A DNA stretch of 64,000 bases from Lentzea guizhouensis (GTDB taxonomy: Bacteria > Actinomycetota > Actinomycetes > Mycobacteriales > Pseudonocardiaceae), in NCBI RefSeq assembly GCF_001701025.1, contig NZ_CP016793.1, positions 2,976,001 to 3,040,000 on the forward strand. Direction: 5' to 3'. Position numbers and translations under genes: made by a program. Position 1 is the stretch's first letter; each line of letters starts with the position of its first letter. This document shows, one piece after another, positions 43,504-52,196 of this stretch. Below the pieces are notes generated by a model. The model saw nothing but the letters and a program-made list of their open reading frames with translations. It did not search any database and was not told the origin of the DNA.

Positions 43504-43838
43504 CCGGCCTCCAGCGCCTCCAGGCACGTCGGCGCATCCACCTGGTCGTCGTCGACCTGGAAGGCCGGGTCGAGCGGCTTCAGGCGGATCTGCTGCCGGT
43601 CGTCGAGCCAGACGACCTCGAAGGTCGTGACCGTTCCCACCCGCGGCCACCGCTCAGCATCGCGCGGCAGCCACAGCACGTCGACGAAACCGTCGAAGGG
43701 CAGGTCGAGGTCGACACCGACTCCGATCACGCCCGGCCGCGGCACCCAGTCGACGGTCCCGGTGAGCTGCTGGCCGATGGAGAGGTACGCGCGGAAGCTC
43801 TCCCACCTCACCCGACGCGGTGGTCCCGGCTCGCTCAC
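43500..43838 (-). CDS. Small OB/S1-like domain protein
   Basis: A 112-residue protein. The core GQQLTGTVDWVPRPGVIGVGVDLDLPFDGFVDVLWLPRDAERWPRVGTVTTFEVVWLDDRQQIRL follows the pattern of an S1-type OB fold, which binds RNA or single-stranded nucleic acid. No signal peptide or membrane helix. It is coupled to the small gene at 43294 by a GTGA overlap. The function is unknown; similar small proteins are often found next to immunity-like genes in actinobacteria. Confidence 0.6.
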   Translation of the reverse strand: MSEPGPPRRVRWESFRAYLSIGQQLTGTVDWVPRPGVIGVGVDLDLPFDGFVDVLWLPRDAERWPRVGTVTTFEVVWLDDRQQIRLKPLDPAFQVDDDQVDAPTCLEALEAG

Positions 43839-44002
43839 CGGCTGACCCTAACGCGACACCGGTTCACCCTGCTGGTCGTGGTGCGAGATCGAACGGACAC
43901 CCCGTTACGAAACACCTCACACGACTAGTCATACCCAGTGAACAGGGATGATGCTGCGACGATGCTCTTGACGTCGGCTGTTGTCACGTGATTTGATCTG
44001 CC

Positions 44003-44060
44003 CTAGATCGGGCATCGCTGTGCCCGCAAGACGCCTCTGGCCCTCGCCAGGGGCTTTTTT
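44003..44060 (+). ncRNA. Candidate small RNA with intrinsic terminator
   Basis: TTGACG (43968-43973) and TTTGAT (43992-43997), 18 bases apart, form a plausible promoter. The predicted transcript begins with a TGCCC-TAGATC-GGGCA hairpin. It ends in GCCTCTGG-CCCTCG-CCAGGGGC followed by six T (44033-44060). No start codon with a ribosome site lies within it. A second terminator with the same right arm lies 48 bases downstream. Confidence 0.5.
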
Positions 44061-44077
44061 CGTTTCTCGACCTGTTG

Positions 44078-44108
44078 GCCCCTGGATGCTTCCGCGCCAG
44101 GGGCTTTT
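44078..44108 (+). terminator. Second terminator before the small membrane gene
   Basis: GCCCCTGG (44078-44085) and CCAGGGGC (44097-44104) form a perfect 8-bp stem followed by TTTT. The right arm is identical to that of the terminator at 44033-44054, suggesting local duplication or an attenuation pair ahead of the gene at 44128. Confidence 0.7.
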
Positions 44109-44127
44109 GCGTGTTCGGAGGCCGCCG

Positions 44128-44340
44128 ATGTCCCTGTCCGTGCTCGTAGTGCTAGCACTTGCCGCCTTGCTGGCGCTGCTTGTGCTCGTCTACGGCGTCG
44201 TCGTGATCGTTGCGCTGGTCCGCGCGAACCGTGATGACGTGCCCTCCGTGCTTTCCGACTGTGTCAACGTGTTCAGGGCGCTGGTGAACCGGATGCCAGG
44301 CACCCGCGCACTTGACAGACGAAGGGATGAGGAGGCATGA
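44128..44340 (+). CDS. 70-residue single-pass membrane protein
   Basis: ATG at 44128 follows GGAG by 7 bases. One long hydrophobic segment ([26 protein letters not shown], residues about 5-31) precedes a charged cytosolic tail with [17 protein letters not shown]. The stop overlaps the start of the sigma-region-4 protein (ATGA), which suggests a joint function, for example membrane tethering of that regulator. No family is recognised. Confidence 0.6.
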   Translation: MSLSVLVVLALAALLALLVLVYGVVVIVALVRANRDDVPSVLSDCVNVFRALVNRMPGTRALDRRRDEEA

Positions 44341-44864
44341 CGCGCCGGCGGTCCAGCCAGTTCGATCCGACCGGTCGGCGAGCGGAAGCAGACGAGGTCG
44401 TGCGGCGGCTGCACGAGGTGCTCGGGACGCTCAGCGCACGTGAATCCGCTGTTCTCAGGCTCCGCTTCGGCTTGGAAAATGGTCAACCGGCGTCCTATGA
44501 GGCGATAGGGCAGATCTACGGCGTGCCCGGTGAGCGCATTCGGCAGATCGAGGTGAAGTCCATGTCCAAGCTGCGCCGTCCCGAACGTTCCCGAGCTCTG
44601 TACGACTACCTGCGCGACGAGTCTTTTCGGGTTCCGGAGCACGTTCGGCGGCGTGTGCTCGATGCCCTGGGCATCCAGGTGGCAGAGCCTCGGCCACTTG
44701 TCTTCTGCGAGCGACACGGTTGGAGCGAACCCGGTTCGGAAGCGAGAACCTGCCTGGCCTGCCCGTGCTTCGTCGCGGCTGCCGAGGAGGGTCGGCCACG
44801 CAGGTACTGCTCCGACGCCTGTCGCCAGGCCGCCTACCGCCGCCGCAAGTCCGACCGCACCTGA
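44337..44864 (+). CDS. Sigma-70 region 4-only protein with C-terminal zinc motif
   Basis: A 175-residue DNA-binding protein. Residues about 20-95 match sigma-70 region 4: [50 protein letters not shown]. There is no region 2, so it cannot act alone as a sigma factor. The C-terminal part has FCERHGW, CLACPC and [15 protein letters not shown], a cysteine-rich zinc-binding motif common in small actinomycete DNA-binding proteins. It may recognise -35-like DNA or contact RNA polymerase. It is coupled to the small membrane protein before it. Confidence 0.75.
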   Translation: MTRRRSSQFDPTGRRAEADEVVRRLHEVLGTLSARESAVLRLRFGLENGQPASYEAIGQIYGVPGERIRQIEVKSMSKLRRPERSRALYDYLRDESFRVPEHVRRRVLDALGIQVAEPRPLVFCERHGWSEPGSEARTCLACPCFVAAAEEGRPRRYCSDACRQAAYRRRKSDRT

Positions 44865-44956
44865 CCGGCGACACCGGTGCAAACGGTTGGCCGTGGAACC
44901 AAACCGGCATAACGTGGGTCATACCGGTACGCAAGAGGTGTAGGAGGTGTGTCCCG

Positions 44957-45643
44957 GTGTACATCGACGAGAGCGGTGCGGCCGACGCCGAGCTGAAGGT
45001 CACCGTCGAGGACGAGGAGTACACCGCCGACGTCACCTTCGACCTGAACTCCGACGGCGTGAACGACTCCGCCGTGGTCGAGACGGACGACGGTGGTCAC
45101 CTCGCGTTCACCGACACGAACGGCGACGGTGACGCCGATCTGATGACCACGTTCGACAAGGACGGCAATCTCCTGAGCCAGGCGCGGTTCGAGGAGAATT
45201 CCGGTGAGTGGGTTGCCGTCGACCCGGACGACAGCCCGCAACAAAAGACGAATTCCGGTGCCTCTCAGACGATTGTCGTGGACACCGACGAAGGTGAGCG
45301 AAAGGTCGGTCAGGCGACCGAGGACACCGACGGCGACGGCAAGGCCGACACCGCGGTGGTCAAGGACGACGACGGTGACACCTGGTTGTTCACGGACAAG
45401 AACGGTGACGGGCGGGCCGACGTGGCGACCGAGATCACACGGTCTGGCGAGGTCACGATGTCGGAACAGCGCGGTGACGACTGGGTCGAGGTCGAGCGCG
45501 GGCACATCGAGTCCGACGGCCGGTACGTGACCGACTCCAAGAGCGGCATTCTGGACGACTCGGACGAGTGGTTCGAGGAGGAACGGTTCGACGGGGTCGT
45601 CCGAATCGATTCCACGACGGGGCAGTGGATCAGCCCTAACTGA
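44957..45643 (+). CDS. Acidic EF-hand-like repeat protein
   Basis: A 228-residue, strongly acidic protein. Four DxDxDG-type calcium loops are visible: DLNSDGVND, DTNGDGDAD, DTDGDGKAD and DKNGDGRAD, in two similar halves (internal duplication). It has no signal peptide, so it is probably cytosolic or exported by another route. AGGAGG sits 9 bases before the GTG. Loops of this kind bind calcium in dockerin- or thrombospondin-like repeats. A terminator follows. The name DUF6802 may apply, but this is from memory only. Confidence 0.72.
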   Translation: MYIDESGAADAELKVTVEDEEYTADVTFDLNSDGVNDSAVVETDDGGHLAFTDTNGDGDADLMTTFDKDGNLLSQARFEENSGEWVAVDPDDSPQQKTNSGASQTIVVDTDEGERKVGQATEDTDGDGKADTAVVKDDDGDTWLFTDKNGDGRADVATEITRSGEVTMSEQRGDDWVEVERGHIESDGRYVTDSKSGILDDSDEWFEEERFDGVVRIDSTTGQWISPN

Positions 45644-45656
45644 AGCGCAGGTCACA

Positions 45657-45700
45657 GGCCCCGATGTGGTGAGAACCGCATCGGGGCCTCTTGTGTTTTT
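45657..45700 (+). terminator. Intrinsic terminator
   Basis: AGGCCCCGATG (45657-45667) and CATCGGGGCCT (45680-45690) form a perfect 11-bp stem followed by CTTGTGTTTTT. It ends the unit of the EF-hand-like gene. Confidence 0.88.
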
Positions 45701-45945
45701 CCCGCGTCACCGAAGTCTTAACGCCGTCCGAGTGCTGAATCGATTCCAGAATCGGTTTTGTGAGGGAAGCGACAGGCTGGGGGTGCGTTACCTGCCATTC
45801 ACCGGGCTAACCTCGGTCCATCCCCTTCCACGTACGCCCGGCCCCACCGGGCGTCTGGAGCTATTCCCGAGGACGACGAAGTCCCGCACACCGGACGACC
45901 TACGTCCTCGGGCGGCCGAGGCGTTCAGTCAGGAGACGAGACGAG

Positions 45946-47757
45946 ATGACGGCAGTGACCATTCCCGGTCTCGAACACGCACCTACCAACCACGCGCGTT
46001 TGCTCGCATGGGTTCAGGAAGTCGCTGAGCTGACCTGCCCCGACGAGGTTGTTTGGGCTGACGGGTCTCAGGGCGAATGGGACCGCCTCACCAAGAAGCT
46101 CGTCGACGCCGGCACGTTCGTGCCCCTCAAGAAGAAGCAGAACTCGTTCTGGGCTGCTTCGGACCCGAGCGACGTGGCTCGCGTGGAGGAGCGCACCTAC
46201 ATCTGTTCGGTGCGCGAGGAGGACTCGGGCGCGACGAACAACTGGATGGACCCTTCCGAGATGAAGGCCATCATGACCGAGCTCTACCGAGGCTGCATGC
46301 GTGGCCGCACGATGTACGTGATCCCGTTCTGCATGGGCCCGCTCGACGCGGAGAAGCCGATGCTGGGCGTCGAGATCACGGACTCCGAGTACGTGGTCGT
46401 CTCCATGCACATCATGACCCGCATGGGCAACAAGGCGCTGGCGCTGTTCGGTGAGGACGCCGACTACGTGCCGGCGCTGCACTCGCTCGGTGCGCCGCTC
46501 GAGCCCGGTCAGCAGGACGTGCAGTGGCCGTGCAACGAGACCAAGTACATCTCGCACTTCCCGGAGTCCCGTGAGATCTGGAGCTTCGGCTCCGGCTACG
46601 GCGGCAACGCCCTGCTCGGCAAGAAGTGCTACTCGCTGCGCATCGCGTCCGTGATGGCGCGCGACGAGGGCTGGCTCGCCGAGCACATGCTGATCCTCAA
46701 GCTCACCTCGCCGGAGAACAAGGCGTACTACATCGCCGCCGCGTTCCCGTCGGCCTGCGGCAAGACGAACCTCGCCATGCTGGAGCCGACCATCCCCGGC
46801 TGGAAGGTCGAGACGCTCGGCGACGACATCGCCTGGATGCGCTTCGGTGAGGACGGCCGTCTGTACGCGGTGAACCCGGAGAACGGCTTCTTCGGCGTCG
46901 CGCCCGGCACCGACTACCACACCAACCCGAACGCGATGCGCACCATCGCCAAGGGCAACTCGCTCTTCACTAACGTCGCGCTGACCGACGACGGCGACAT
47001 CTGGTGGGAGGGCATCGGCGACGCCCCTGCTCACCTGACCTCGTGGAAGCACCAGGACTGGACGCCCGACAGCGAGGAGCTGGCGGCGCACCCGAACTCG
47101 CGCTACTGCACCCCGATCGAGCAGTGCGACATCAAGGCGCCGGAGTGGGACGACCCGAAGGGCGTGCCGATCTCGGCGATCTTCTTCGGTGGCCGTCGCG
47201 CCACGACGATCCCGCTGGTCACCGAGTCGCGCGACTGGCAGCACGGCACCTACATGGGTGCCACGCTGTCGTCGGAGACCACGGCCGCCGCAGTCGGCAA
47301 GACCGGTGTCGTGCGTCGTGACCCGATGGCGATGCTGCCGTTCATCGGCTACAACGCCGGCGACTACTTCCAGCACTGGGTCGACCTCGGCAAGCGCGCC
47401 GACGCCGACAAGCTGCCGAAGATCTTCTACGTCAACTGGTTCCGCCGCGGTGACGACAAGCGCTTCCTGTGGCCCGGGTTCGGCGAGAACTCGCGCGTGC
47501 TGAAGTGGGCCATCGAGCGCATCGAGGGCAAGGCCGCCGCTGTCGAGACCCCCATCGGCTACGTCCCGACCGCCGACGCCCTCGACCTCGAGGGCCTGGA
47601 CGCGCCGATCGAGGACATCGAGGCCTCGCTCGCGTTCGACGCCGACGAGTGGCGCGCCGAGATCCCGCTGGTCGAGGAGTGGTTCGCCAAGATCGGCGAG
47701 AAGGTCCCGACCACGCTCCGCGACCAACTGGCCACCCTGAAGCAGCGCCTCGGCTAA
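45946..47757 (+). CDS. pckG: Phosphoenolpyruvate carboxykinase (GTP)
   Basis: A 603-residue cytosolic gluconeogenic enzyme converting oxaloacetate and GTP to PEP, GDP and CO2. Motifs are [24 protein letters not shown], the kinase loop [43 protein letters not shown] and the [13 protein letters not shown] block with NWFRRGDD. Length is typical of the GTP form. AGGAGACGAGACGAG precedes the ATG. The 300-base leader contains a short CGATT/AATCG inverted repeat and a weak CRP/GlxR-like TGTGA-N6-CGACA (45759-45774). Confidence 0.97.
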   Translation: MTAVTIPGLEHAPTNHARLLAWVQEVAELTCPDEVVWADGSQGEWDRLTKKLVDAGTFVPLKKKQNSFWAASDPSDVARVEERTYICSVREEDSGATNNWMDPSEMKAIMTELYRGCMRGRTMYVIPFCMGPLDAEKPMLGVEITDSEYVVVSMHIMTRMGNKALALFGEDADYVPALHSLGAPLEPGQQDVQWPCNETKYISHFPESREIWSFGSGYGGNALLGKKCYSLRIASVMARDEGWLAEHMLILKLTSPENKAYYIAAAFPSACGKTNLAMLEPTIPGWKVETLGDDIAWMRFGEDGRLYAVNPENGFFGVAPGTDYHTNPNAMRTIAKGNSLFTNVALTDDGDIWWEGIGDAPAHLTSWKHQDWTPDSEELAAHPNSRYCTPIEQCDIKAPEWDDPKGVPISAIFFGGRRATTIPLVTESRDWQHGTYMGATLSSETTAAAVGKTGVVRRDPMAMLPFIGYNAGDYFQHWVDLGKRADADKLPKIFYVNWFRRGDDKRFLWPGFGENSRVLKWAIERIEGKAAAVETPIGYVPTADALDLEGLDAPIEDIEASLAFDADEWRAEIPLVEEWFAKIGEKVPTTLRDQLATLKQRLG

Positions 47758-47765
47758 CCCCTTAT

Positions 47766-47822
47766 CGCACGCGGGGAGCTTTCGTACGCTCAGAACGTAC
47801 GAAAGCTCCCCGCGTGCGTTTT
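47766..47822 (+). terminator. Strong intrinsic terminator of pckG
   Basis: A perfect 23-bp stem (47766-47788 with 47796-47818) and a 7-base loop, followed by TTTT. It is one of the longest perfect hairpins in the window. Confidence 0.92.
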
Positions 47823-47872
47823 CAGCAAGTGCGGGGAGTGACGGCGGTAGCCGGGTGGGGTATCACTGACAG

Positions 47873-48082
47873 GTGACGCAGGACGACTTGCTCGGCGGGC
47901 TGAACTTCGACGGTTCGAAGCGCGATGTGGAGGTCGGCCCGACCACGGGCATCGTGCGCTACTACCCCGTGCCGCCCGCTCCGCCGGCCCGCACGCCGTG
48001 GTGGCGCTACACCCTCGTGTTCGTCGTCGGTCTGGTGCTGGGGACCGCTGTCGGCGTGGTCCTGTGCAGCAATTTTCTCTGA
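47873..48082 (+). CDS. Small single-pass membrane protein
   Basis: A 69-residue protein, MTQDDLLGGLNFDGSKRD... with a Pro-rich middle (YYPVPPAPPARTP). One C-terminal helix (YTLVFVVGLVLGTAVGVVL) ends in CSNFL. GTG start at 47873. The acidic soluble N-terminus is probably cytosolic. No family is recognised. It is followed immediately by a cluster of DnaA-box-like sequences. Confidence 0.6.
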   Translation: MTQDDLLGGLNFDGSKRDVEVGPTTGIVRYYPVPPAPPARTPWWRYTLVFVVGLVLGTAVGVVLCSNFL

Positions 48083-48115
48083 GTCAGCGCAGCTCACCGT
48101 CCATTGCGGACGAAG

Positions 48116-48180
48116 TTGTCCACAGGTGTGGACGGCTCTGTGCGCAGGTTGTGGATAGCTGTGGACAGCTCTGTGGGTAC
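48116..48180. promoter_or_regulatory. Cluster of five DnaA-box-like 9-mers
   Basis: TTGTCCACA (48116-48124) is an exact actinobacterial DnaA box. TGTGGACGG (48127), TGTGGATAG (48150), TGTGGACAG (48160) and TGTGGGTAC (48172) are same-type sequences on the other strand. All lie within 65 bases between two small membrane-protein genes. Confidence 0.6.
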
Positions 48181-48259
48181 ACCGGGGCGCACATCACGAT
48201 TCGCGAAAACGGTCTTGCTCCAGGAATGAACCCAGGCCCTTCCGGGAACGTCTCAGGTG

Positions 48260-48275
48260 TGTGAGGGCGATCACA
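48260..48275. promoter_or_regulatory. CRP/GlxR-type palindrome
   Basis: TGTGA-GGGCGA-TCACA matches the CRP/GlxR consensus exactly. It lies 35 bases before the GTG of the small membrane protein at 48311 and just downstream of the DnaA-box cluster. Confidence 0.72.
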
Positions 48276-48310
48276 AAGATCGTCACCGGAGACGGAAAGG
48301 GAGGTGTGCC

Positions 48311-48475
48311 GTGGGAATCGCAGGAATCGCGATGCTGGTGCTTTCCCTCGCCGCCGTGCTGATGGTCGTGATCGCGGGATCAGCTCGGGAGCGGGTTGTC
48401 GCGGATGCCGAAGAGGGTGCCGGTGAAGGCCTTGGTGGCCTCCGCGTAGCAGATGGCGTTGGTCCAACCCTCTGA
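48311..48475 (+). CDS. 54-residue membrane peptide
   Basis: GTG at 48311 follows GGGAGG by 6 bases, a very good ribosome site. The product has one membrane helix (AGIAMLVLSLAAVLMVVIAG) and an acidic C-terminal part. The last 96 bases overlap the 3' end of the converging lipoprotein gene, so the C-terminal sequence is constrained by that gene. The CRP-type site upstream supports regulated expression. No family is recognised. Confidence 0.5.
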   Translation: MGIAGIAMLVLSLAAVLMVVIAGSARERVVADAEEGAGEGLGGLRVADGVGPTL

Positions 48476-49222
48476 CCACGCCTGGCTGCCGGGGTTCCGC
48501 CACGCCGGGAAGACGTCCGCGCGCTTGGACGAACCCAGGTAGTCGTGCACGGCCTTGGTGCACTTCTCCTTGGCGATGGCGTTCATCTGCTCCTTGGACG
48601 GAGCAGGGTCGCTGGACTTGCCGAGCGACACGACACCGCCGGGCACGGCCTCCGCGAGGTGCGCGCCGGTGCAGGCCGACATCTTGATCTCGGCGTCCTT
48701 CGACGGCGAGCCGCTGGTGCAGGTCTGGAACGTCGTGAAGCCGTTCTGGCCGAGGGTCCCCTTCACGGAACCCTTGCGCACCAACGGCTTCTCATCCGGG
48801 CCGATCTCGACGACGGTGCACAACCGCCAGCGCTGGCCGTCCTTCCAGCCCTGCTCGTTCGGCCAGAAGGCCCACACCCGCAACCGGGTCGAGTCCGCGT
48901 CGGCGCTGCCCAGGTACTCGGTCAGCACCGACCGGCACGGCGGCAGGGCGGCCTTGCGCAGCGCCTGCGTGTCCGGGTAGCCCGAACCGAGGCCGGAGAG
49001 CTCACCGACGCTCATCACCTCGGCCTCGTGCGAGCCCGCGCAGTCGAGCACCTTGAGGTCGAACGCGTTCATGCACTGGCCCGACTTGGGCAGCGCCGGT
49101 GCGGACGCACTGGCGGTGGAGGGCATCGGTCCTGGGACCGCCTGCCCACCCACGTTGATCGTGCAGGCGGAGACCGCCCACGCGCTCAGGAAGACACCCA
49201 CCGCCAGCCGCACACGAGTCAC
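48380..49222 (-). CDS. Septum-formation-like lipoprotein
   Basis: A 280-residue lipoprotein with lipobox WAVSAC at about residue 20. Two related modules follow, each with CxxxxxxxxxxC and a following H (CMNAFDLKVLDCAGSHEAEV; TCTSGSPSKDAEIKMSACTGAHLAEAV). This matches the actinobacterial Septum_form domain, of unknown detailed role at the cell surface. GTG at 49222 overlaps the stop of the upstream peptidase-like gene (GTGA). Later cysteines (KCTKAV, AICYAE) probably form disulfides. Confidence 0.82.
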   Translation of the reverse strand: MTRVRLAVGVFLSAWAVSACTINVGGQAVPGPMPSTASASAPALPKSGQCMNAFDLKVLDCAGSHEAEVMSVGELSGLGSGYPDTQALRKAALPPCRSVLTEYLGSADADSTRLRVWAFWPNEQGWKDGQRWRLCTVVEIGPDEKPLVRKGSVKGTLGQNGFTTFQTCTSGSPSKDAEIKMSACTGAHLAEAVPGGVVSLGKSSDPAPSKEQMNAIAKEKCTKAVHDYLGSSKRADVFPAWRNPGSQAWSEGWTNAICYAEATKAFTGTLFGIRDNPLPS

Positions 49223-50481
49223 ACCACAGAGACTAGGGCCTTGACCTGATCGGCGATGGCCCGGCGCTGACTTTCGAAGGCGGCATCGGTCAGCGCGGCC
49301 GGGTCGGCGGGCTGGCCGAGCACCGGCGTGTGCAGGTGTCCGCCGAGGACATTCGTTGCGCCGTAACCGATTCGCACCCGGTTGGCGCGGTACATGCTCT
49401 CGTTGGAGAGGTAGTTCCCGCCGCCACCGACGGCCGCGACCGCACCCGGCGTGGGCTCGTCCGTGCGGCAGTCCTGCTGCGAACCGACCGGCGTGCCGAC
49501 CTTCCACTCGCAGAAGCTCCGGTTGAGCACCACGGCGTACGGACCGGTGCCCGCGTCGATCATCTTCTGGAACGGCAACGAGGTCTCGATGAACTCGTCG
49601 GCCGGCTGCGGCCACCCGGCGGCGTTCGGGACGCTGCCGAACGTGCGCACGTCGTTGTTGTCCGGCGAGCCACCACGCCAGCGCGCCGCCCACCGCTCGA
49701 CGTCGAACCGCTCCGGCCTGCCCTGGCTGATCGTCACGAACGCGTCCGGCTTGTTCTTCTGCTGCAACGCCGATCCGTAGAACTGCTCGACGATCCCCTC
49801 GTCGAACCCGCCCCACAGCACCGGCAGCACACCCGCCTGCAGCACGACCTTGCCGCCCGGCGTGTCGATCTCGCGGCCGTCGAGCTGCAACGCCGCCGCA
49901 CCGGCCGGGTTGGCGCGCCGGACGTTCGTGCCGGTCAGCTGGAACGGGTCGAAGCCGGTGACCGCGATCCGCCGCACGCCGGGCTTCGCCGGGAACGCCG
50001 CGTCGCTCAGCCCGCGCGAGGCCCAGTCGAACTGCTGGATGAGCTTCGCACGGTCGTTGACGGACAACGCGAACCGCGGCTGCCACTGGCGCAACGCGGT
50101 GGTGAGCTGCAGACGTGCCCAGTAGAGCGGGCGGTCGTCGTAGGCGTCGTGCGCGACCGGCTTCGTGCTCTGCGCGCGAGCCACGGCGGCCTTCCACAGC
50201 GCGTTGCCCTCGTGCGCGACGAACTGCTGCGCCTGCTTCGCCACGATCTGCCGGCACAGCTTGGCGGTGAAGTCCCTGACCCGGCCGTCGAACCCGCCGA
50301 GCCGCACCAGCGCGGGTCCGACCGCGGGCCCACCCGGCACGAGCACGTCGTCGAGGCGCTGCTCTTCGACCGTGAGCGGGGCGGTGGTGTCGTAGCAGCT
50401 CGCGTTCTGCGCCTGCGCGACACCGGGAGCCACGACCAGGGTCGCCGCGATGAGTCCGGCCAGACCGGCGATGGTTTTCAC
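49219..50481 (-). CDS. Secreted pyroglutamyl-peptidase (C15)-like protein
   Basis: A 420-residue exported protein (signal MKTIAGLAGLIAATLVVAPGVAQA). The C-terminal two thirds follow the C15 fold: RIAVTGFDPFQLTGTNVRRANP, FVTISQGRPERFDVERWAARW with PDN, catalytic-type Cys in VVLNRSFCEW and His in GHLHTPVLG. C15 enzymes release N-terminal pyroglutamate from peptides; most are cytosolic, so export is notable. GTG at 50481 places the signal peptide first; an upstream in-frame GTG at 50508 is less likely. It is coupled to the lipoprotein gene. Confidence 0.78.
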   Translation of the reverse strand: MKTIAGLAGLIAATLVVAPGVAQAQNASCYDTTAPLTVEEQRLDDVLVPGGPAVGPALVRLGGFDGRVRDFTAKLCRQIVAKQAQQFVAHEGNALWKAAVARAQSTKPVAHDAYDDRPLYWARLQLTTALRQWQPRFALSVNDRAKLIQQFDWASRGLSDAAFPAKPGVRRIAVTGFDPFQLTGTNVRRANPAGAAALQLDGREIDTPGGKVVLQAGVLPVLWGGFDEGIVEQFYGSALQQKNKPDAFVTISQGRPERFDVERWAARWRGGSPDNNDVRTFGSVPNAAGWPQPADEFIETSLPFQKMIDAGTGPYAVVLNRSFCEWKVGTPVGSQQDCRTDEPTPGAVAAVGGGGNYLSNESMYRANRVRIGYGATNVLGGHLHTPVLGQPADPAALTDAAFESQRRAIADQVKALVSVV

Positions 50482-50561
50482 ACGTTGATACTTAGCGCAA
50501 CGGTCCACCAGGCAAACCCGCCGGGTGGACCGTTGTCGTTAACTCTGCGTCTTGTATGGCG

Positions 50562-52196
50562 TCAGTGCGCGGCCACCGGCTTGACCCGAGGGCTGTCCTC
50601 GTCGACGTGGTAGTCCGACGGGTCCGTCTGGTCGGTGCCGTTGAAGGCCTTGAGCTTCCTGGCGATCAGCGTGGCGATCACCGCGACCAGCAGGTTGACC
50701 GTCAGCGCGATGATGCCGACGTAGATCTGCACGGTCGAGCCGCCGAACGGGTGCCAGCCGAAGATCGACAGCTTGCCCAGCGGCAGTGCCGACCCGGCGA
50801 AGTGCGCCTTGCCGATGGCCGGGTTGCCGATGTTGTAGAGCAACCACATGCCGTAACCCATGCCGGCGATCCAGCCCGCGATCAGGCCGTAGACGTGGAA
50901 CCAGCGGGTGTACAGCGCGATCGCGACCGCCGGCAGCGTCTGCAGGATCATCACACCACCGATGAGCTGCAGGTCGATCGAGAACTGCGGGTCGACGAAC
51001 ACGATGAACGCGACCGCGCCGAACTTCACGACGAGGCTCGCCAGCTTGGCCTGCTTCGCCTCCTCCGCCGGGGTGGCGTTCTTCTTCAGGTACTCCTTGT
51101 AGACGTTGCGCGTCCACAGGTTCGCCGCCGCGATCGACATGATCGCCGCGGGCACGAGCGCACCGATGCCGATGGCCGCGAACGCGATGCCCGCGAACCA
51201 CGACGGGAAGTTCTGGCCGAAGAGCTCCGGCACGATCGTGTTGGTGTCGGGACGGCCGGTCGCCTGGTTGACGATCGGCTTGGTGCCCGCGCTGATCGCG
51301 ACGTAACCGAGCAGCGCCAGCAGACCCAGCACCAGCGAGTACGCCGGCAGCGCCACCATGTTGCGCTTGATGACGTTGCGGCCGCGGCTCGCGAGGATGC
51401 CGGTCAGCGAGTGCGGGTAGATGAACAGCGCGAGTGCGCTTCCCAGCGCCAGCGTCGCGTACTGCAGCTGGTTGTTGCTGTTCAGCAGAATGCCGTCGTT
51501 CGGCGTCGGCGTCGCGTCGAACTTGGCCTGCGCGTCGTTGAAGATCTCGCCCCAGCCGCCGAACTTCGCCGGCAGGTAGACGATCGCCACGAGGATGACG
51601 ATGTAGATCAGGATGTCCTTGACGAACGCGATCAGCGCCGGCGCCCGCAGACCCGACTGGTAGGTGTAGAGCGCGAGGATCACGAACGCGATGAACAGCG
51701 GCAGGTGGCCGAGGATGCCGGAGCCGTTGAGGCCCATCGACCGCAGCACGGCCTCCAGACCGACGAGCTGCAGCGCGATGTACGGCATGGTCGCGACGAT
51801 GCCGGTGACCGCGATCAGCAACGCGAGCCAGTGCGAGCCGTAGCGGCCCTTCACGAAGTCAGCGGGCGTGACGTAACCGTGCACGCGGCTCACCGACCAC
51901 ATGCGCACCAGCGGCAGGAACACGATGGGGTACAGGATCACCGTGTACGGCAACGCGAAGAACCCGGTCGCGCCGGCACCGAACATCAGCGCGGGCACCG
52001 CAACGAACGTGTACGCGGTGTAGAGGTCGCCACCGACCAGGAACCACGTGATCCAACTGCCGAACTTGCGGCCGCCCAGCCCCCACTCGTCGAGGTGGTC
52101 GAGGGTCTCGCCCTTCTGCCACCGCGCGGCGACGAAGCCCATGACCGTGACGAGCAGGAAGAGGGCGCTGAAGACGATCAGCTCGGTCCACTGCAT
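50562..52196 (-). CDS. Sodium:solute symporter (SSS family)
   Basis: A 544-residue membrane protein with about 13 helices. The N-terminal loop has GRKFGSWITWFLVGGDLYTAYTF, a later segment AIGIGALVPAAIMSIAAANLWTRNVYKEYL is characteristic, and the C-terminal tail is polar. It resembles MctP-like monocarboxylate or amino-acid-derivative carriers. It is encoded after a DUF3311 gene with a one-base TGATG overlap, the standard pair for this carrier group. The substrate is unproven; the neighbours suggest pyroglutamate or a related acid. Confidence 0.88.
   Translation of the reverse strand: MQWTELIVFSALFLLVTVMGFVAARWQKGETLDHLDEWGLGGRKFGSWITWFLVGGDLYTAYTFVAVPALMFGAGATGFFALPYTVILYPIVFLPLVRMWSVSRVHGYVTPADFVKGRYGSHWLALLIAVTGIVATMPYIALQLVGLEAVLRSMGLNGSGILGHLPLFIAFVILALYTYQSGLRAPALIAFVKDILIYIVILVAIVYLPAKFGGWGEIFNDAQAKFDATPTPNDGILLNSNNQLQYATLALGSALALFIYPHSLTGILASRGRNVIKRNMVALPAYSLVLGLLALLGYVAISAGTKPIVNQATGRPDTNTIVPELFGQNFPSWFAGIAFAAIGIGALVPAAIMSIAAANLWTRNVYKEYLKKNATPAEEAKQAKLASLVVKFGAVAFIVFVDPQFSIDLQLIGGVMILQTLPAVAIALYTRWFHVYGLIAGWIAGMGYGMWLLYNIGNPAIGKAHFAGSALPLGKLSIFGWHPFGGSTVQIYVGIIALTVNLLVAVIATLIARKLKAFNGTDQTDPSDYHVDEDSPRVKPVAAH

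Noticed and set aside
48116..48180. Chromosomal origin oriC
   Set aside because: No dnaA, dnaN or other origin genes are nearby and no AT-rich unwinding region is present; only a DnaA-box cluster is supported.
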